Shown in pieces: positions 54,462 to 55,419 of a DNA stretch of 55,419 bases. Source of the stretch: a virus. Each line of letters opens with the position of its first letter. Position 1 is the stretch's first letter. A program made the translations under genes and the position numbers. The stretch is from positions 1 through 55,419 of the IMG/VR virus record IMGVR_UViG_3300010397_000014, one strand, 5' to 3'. The notes under the pieces are model-generated. The model saw only the letters and a list, made by a program, of their open reading frames with translations, was not told the origin of the DNA and searched no databases.

Positions 54462-54701
54462 ATGACGGTGCTGTTTCTTGTCCCGCGCGCAGGTGACGCG
54501 GGCACGATCGCGGTTTTGCGCGCGCTGCTGCGCGAAGCGATCGCAGGCAAGGTAGTCGGCCTGGCGCTTTGCTACAGGGCGCGCAACGGGGCCGATGAAG
54601 CCATCTATACCGGCACGTACAAAGACCGGCCCGCCGATGCCGTGATGGCCGCAATGAAGATCAGCTGGCGACTGACCCAGCTCGCCGACTCCCCGCCGTA
54701 A
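54462..54701 (+). CDS. Lysogeny-region accessory protein, 79 aa
   Basis: ATG at 54462 follows AGAGGGAGAA. Alpha/beta: MTVLFLVPRAGDAGTIAVLRALLREAIAGKVVGLALCYRARNGADEAIYTGTYKDRPADAVMAAMKISWRL. It follows the repressor gene on the same strand and lies inside the two operator pairs, the rexAB position, so it may be expressed in the prophage. No family recognised; exclusion or immunity is a guess. Confidence 0.7.
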   Translation: MTVLFLVPRAGDAGTIAVLRALLREAIAGKVVGLALCYRARNGADEAIYTGTYKDRPADAVMAAMKISWRLTQLADSPP

Positions 54702-54720
54702 TCAACTGTCAGACCGACGC

Positions 54721-54738
54721 TACCTACAAACGTAGGTA
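54721..54738 (+). promoter_or_regulatory. Palindrome TACCTAC-AAAC-GTAGGTA
   Basis: Perfect seven-base arms just upstream of the rightward promoter/operators, without a following T-run. It does not match the RCTAG operators, so it may be the site of a second regulator. Confidence 0.5.
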
Positions 54739-54753
54739 ATCGCGGCTCGTCCT

Positions 54754-54793
54754 TTGACGCTAGTTTATCTTGTGTTACTAGTTTCTCTAGTAT
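54754..54793 (+). promoter_or_regulatory. Operator pair O3/O4 and rightward early promoter (PL-like)
   Basis: O3 is GCTAG-TTTAT-CTTGT (54759-54773); O4 is ACTAG-TTTCT-CTAGT (54777-54791). Centres are again 18 bp apart, in mirror order to O1/O2. Promoter options: TTGACG (54754) with 17 bp to ACTAGT, or TTTATC (54764) with 18 bp to TAGTAT (54788). Both are covered by the operators. It drives the gene at 54862 and the early operon beyond the window cut. Confidence 0.75.
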
Positions 54794-54861
54794 AGGATTC
54801 ATCCACATCAACAGCGAAGCCCGCCCACCCAAAGGGCATCGCAGCAACAACAGGAGATCAG

Positions 54862-55419
54862 ATGGCGAAGAAACAAGCGAAGGCGGAGTCGGTTCAATCA
54901 ACTGGGGCGGCGGCGGAGCCTGCTGCGGTCATCATGGCCTACAAGGGCTTCGACTCGCAACTGAAATGCCGCGACGTGCAGTACGCCGTGGGCCAGTCGT
55001 ACAGCATGGACGGCCACATTGCTGCATGCGAGCGCGGGTATCACGCCTGCGAGCATCCGCTGGACGTATTCAACTACTACCCCCCGGCAGGCAACCGTTT
55101 CGCGCTGGTTGAGCAATCCGGCGAGATCGCGCGCCATGACGGCGACACCAAGGTTGCCAGCTCGCGCATCCACATCAAGGCCGAGATCGACTTTGCTGGG
55201 CTGATCAAGGCGGCGGTTGATTACACCTTCAGCCGCGCCAAGCCGATTGATCCTGAGTCTCCGGCGCATGCCGCTGATGAATGCGGGCACGCCAGCGCCA
55301 CGGGCAACAGCGGTGCTGCATCGGCCACGGGCAACAGCGGTGCTGCATCGGCCACGGGCAACAGCGGTGCTGCATCGGCCACGGGCAACAGCGGTGCTGC
55401 ATCGGCCACGGGCAACAGC
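54862..55419 (+). CDS. Repeat-stalk early protein, N-terminal part (continues at 2-316)
   Basis: ATG follows AGGAGATC. The first 25 residues are Ala/Lys/Gln-rich. Residues 26-135 (AYKGFDSQLKCRDVQYAVGQSY, ACERGYHACEHPLDVFNYYPP, RFALVEQSGEI, SSRIHIKAEIDFAGLIKAAVDYTF) match the phage DUF7666 type domain. After DECGHAS it enters the nine-residue repeat A-T-G-N-S-G-A-A-S, still open at the window end. First gene of the rightward early operon. Function unknown. Confidence 0.85.
   Translation, partial: MAKKQAKAESVQSTGAAAEPAAVIMAYKGFDSQLKCRDVQYAVGQSYSMDGHIAACERGYHACEHPLDVFNYYPPAGNRFALVEQSGEIARHDGDTKVASSRIHIKAEIDFAGLIKAAVDYTFSRAKPIDPESPAHAADECGHASATGNSGAASATGNSGAASATGNSGAASATGNSGAASATGNS
55293..55419 (+). 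repeat. 27-bp tandem repeat array, right part
   Basis: Units start at 55293 (slightly diverged at its first codon), 55320, 55347, 55374 and 55401 (19 bases to the edge). Identical in sequence and frame to the array at 1-123. Confidence 0.97.

Overview
The window appears to be one complete genome of a temperate, P22-like podovirus. It is GC-rich, with drifts typical of a phage of Burkholderiales or a related proteobacterium. The host guess is inference; the supporting signs are the GC-rich codon use, an attP core matching a bacterial tRNA-Lys(TTT) gene, and DUF4224 and XF1762-type genes. Both ends lie in the same 27-bp tandem array inside one gene. The linear ends are therefore an arbitrary or assembly-made cut in a circular or circularly permuted (headful) genome, not true termini.

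The control centre is at 53.0-54.8 kb and is a mirror image of lambda. A short CI-like repressor (53900-54394, +) and an accessory gene (54462-54701, +) sit between two operator pairs that share the 15-bp palindrome RCTAG-N5-CTWGT. The left pair covers a leftward promoter (PR-like) that drives a YdaS/Cro-like protein, an unusual GIY-YIG::HTH fusion, an intrinsic terminator (tR1-like) and then a CII-like protein. The same leftward strand continues with a SNF2-type helicase, a DNA methyltransferase, a DUF1376 replication protein carrying a probable origin, DnaB, nin-region genes (HNH, RusA-like, NinB, YbcO-like, DHH phosphoesterase) and a zinc-binding gene in the position of Q. The right pair covers a rightward promoter (PL-like). 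It drives the repeat protein that spans the cut and then the accessory early genes at 0-10.4 kb (Sak4-like ATPase plus SSB, Gp157, MazG-like, GNAT, J-domain protein). That operon ends with DUF4224, integrase, an integrase-arm::HNH fusion and attP at 12.4 kb.

The late operon runs leftward from about 40 kb to 12.6 kb. In order of transcription it holds a GIY-YIG nuclease, small proteins, terminase small and large subunits, a GNAT protein, P22-type portal, scaffold and coat, head or tail accessory proteins, gp4- and gp10-like tail factors, a fibre with internal repeats, three ejection-type proteins, a beta-helix tailspike flanked by signal-peptide proteins, an SGNH-type tail enzyme, and lysis genes with a GH108 endolysin. 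It ends in an intrinsic terminator at 12.55 kb. A single small gene (15454-15666) runs against it.

Most notable for follow-up are: the Int-arm::HNH fusion beside attP with repeated arm-type motifs; the GIY-YIG::HTH protein in the cro/cII interval; the four-site operator system; a dispersed hairpin repeat in at least five copies; a probable origin inside the DUF1376 gene; an intrinsic terminator embedded in the portal gene; a nested hairpin that hides the start of the Q-position gene; a Walker B substitution in the SNF2-like helicase; and a probable frameshift near 9.26 kb. Several genes of fewer than 60 codons were found by reading overlapping stop-start junctions.
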